A stretch of DNA of 64,000 nucleotides. Origin: Pomphorhynchus laevis. Its lineage: Eukaryota > Acanthocephala > Palaeacanthocephala > Echinorhynchida > Pomphorhynchidae. The position numbers and the translations under genes are program-made. Where the stretch lies: contig WNNJ02002412.1 of NCBI GenBank assembly GCA_012934845.2, forward strand, positions 1 to 64,000, in the 5' to 3' direction. Below the pieces are notes generated by a model. The model ran no database searches. It was given only the letters and a program-made list of their open reading frames with translations, and was not told the DNA's origin. Of this stretch, positions 63,278 to 64,000 are shown piece by piece; the first letter of the stretch is position 1, and each line of letters starts with the position of its first letter.

Positions 63278-64000
63278 AGATGGAAGAGTTTCCACCGCTA
63301 TGAGAATATTACGCGATGGTGAGATCGAGCATCCTATTTTACAAAATAATGACGTTATTGATGACATGCTAGTCGGGAAAAGCTGGAACAGTTACATCCA
63401 TCTTCGGCAGTCGCTCCATCAGATAAAATTTTGAAAATTCCTTTACCTTGCGTGGTTCCGCGCCATGATGCTATGTTTGCTGACATTAAACCAAGTGCAA
63501 TAAAATTAACATCCAGACGTACGCATGGGGGTGCAGGGCCATCGGGTATGGATGCGAATTCGTGGTGTATCATATTGAATGATTTTAGTCTAAGTTCAAA
63601 TCGTTTAGTTACAAACATAGCCAAGCTAGCAGTTCGTATCGCCACAAAGTGAATAGCATCCTATTCCCTTCAGAAGTTACTCGCATGTAGATTAATTCCT
63701 CTAAATAAAAACCCTGGAGTGCGTCCAATTGGAGTCGGTGATGTTGTGAGGAGAATTATAGGAAAGGTTTTAATGACTTCAATAAAAGGACCTCCAATTA
63801 GTTGCCGTGAATGATCAGCTTTGTGTCGGACAACGCAACGCAACAGAAAAGGTTATTCATTCTGCCAGTGAAGCTTTTAATTTGGATACCAAGTCGTGTA
63901 TTTTATTTGTTGATGCCAAAAACGCATTTAATAATGTCAATCGCGCTTAATAATTGATAAACATGAATAAAGTATGCCCAGCTCTTTCACTTATATTACA
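63278..64000 (+). mobile_element. Reverse transcriptase of an unassigned non-LTR-like family, N-terminal part, runs off the window
   Basis: Plus strand: VSTAMRILRDGEIEHPILQN, ILKIPLPCVVPRHDAMFADI, SRRTHGGAGPSGMDANSWCI, LVTNIAKLAVRIATK followed by a stop, [32 protein letters not shown], and ILFVDAKNAFNNVNRA at the right edge. [23 protein letters not shown] and DA-NAFN--NR are the ordered motifs of an RT family widespread in invertebrates. A degraded piece of its middle lies at 48.97-49.49 kb. A stop near 63652 and frame changes after 63780 show it is broken. The clade is not assigned. Confidence 0.72.

Overview
The window is strongly AT-rich metazoan DNA. The evidence is a host gene interrupted by seven GT-AG introns, together with animal-type retroelements: L2-like and CR1/Jockey-like LINEs, an R2-like LINE, Penelope-like elements with GIY-YIG nucleases, and hammerhead ribozymes. 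The sequence alone does not fix the phylum; an AT-rich invertebrate fits best. The host gene reads with the standard genetic code.

Layout. 1-9.8 kb: broken Penelope-like pieces (about 0.1-1.4 kb and 6.0-7.2 kb), an unidentified non-AT-rich coding-like block at 2.64-3.29 kb lying between two copies of a 200-bp direct repeat, a 3' piece of a CR1/Jockey-like LINE (3.9-5.0 kb), and a (TA)n-flanked tandem dimer at 7.32-7.92 kb with two intact hammerhead ribozymes on the minus strand. 9.9-22.5 kb: one complete host gene, pyruvate kinase, with 8 exons and 531 codons, all glycolytic active-site motifs and a recognisable fructose-1,6-bisphosphate loop. Its introns hold MITE-like hairpins, a four-copy 184-bp tandem array and long inverted repeats, but no LINE that I can see. 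A 30-nt in-frame candidate cassette exon lies between exons 7 and 8.

23.4-64 kb: an almost continuous LINE graveyard. It contains near full-length CR1/Jockey-like elements at 25.1-29.1 kb (RT core deleted) and 49.5-54.1 kb (most complete), and a related deleted element at 54.2-56.8 kb. There is a near full-length L2-like element at 34.0-38.4 kb, with further L2 pieces at 30.7, 31.9, 38.4, 39.3, 40.0, 43.5, 45.2, 57-60.4 and 60.9-62.9 kb. An R2-like LINE lies at 47-49 kb, a Penelope-type RT at 29.2-30.2 kb, and pieces of an unassigned RT family at 49 kb and the right edge. Several insertions are nested, duplicated or inverted. LINE 3' ends of each group carry a hairpin whose stem is kept while its bases change.

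No operon-like organisation, tRNA, rRNA or CRISPR array was seen. The only gene I regard as functional is pyruvate kinase. The most unusual features are the hammerhead dimer (a retrozyme-like unit predicted to give a 351-nt RNA), the candidate pyruvate kinase microexon, and the bias toward AAG splice acceptors (5 of 7).
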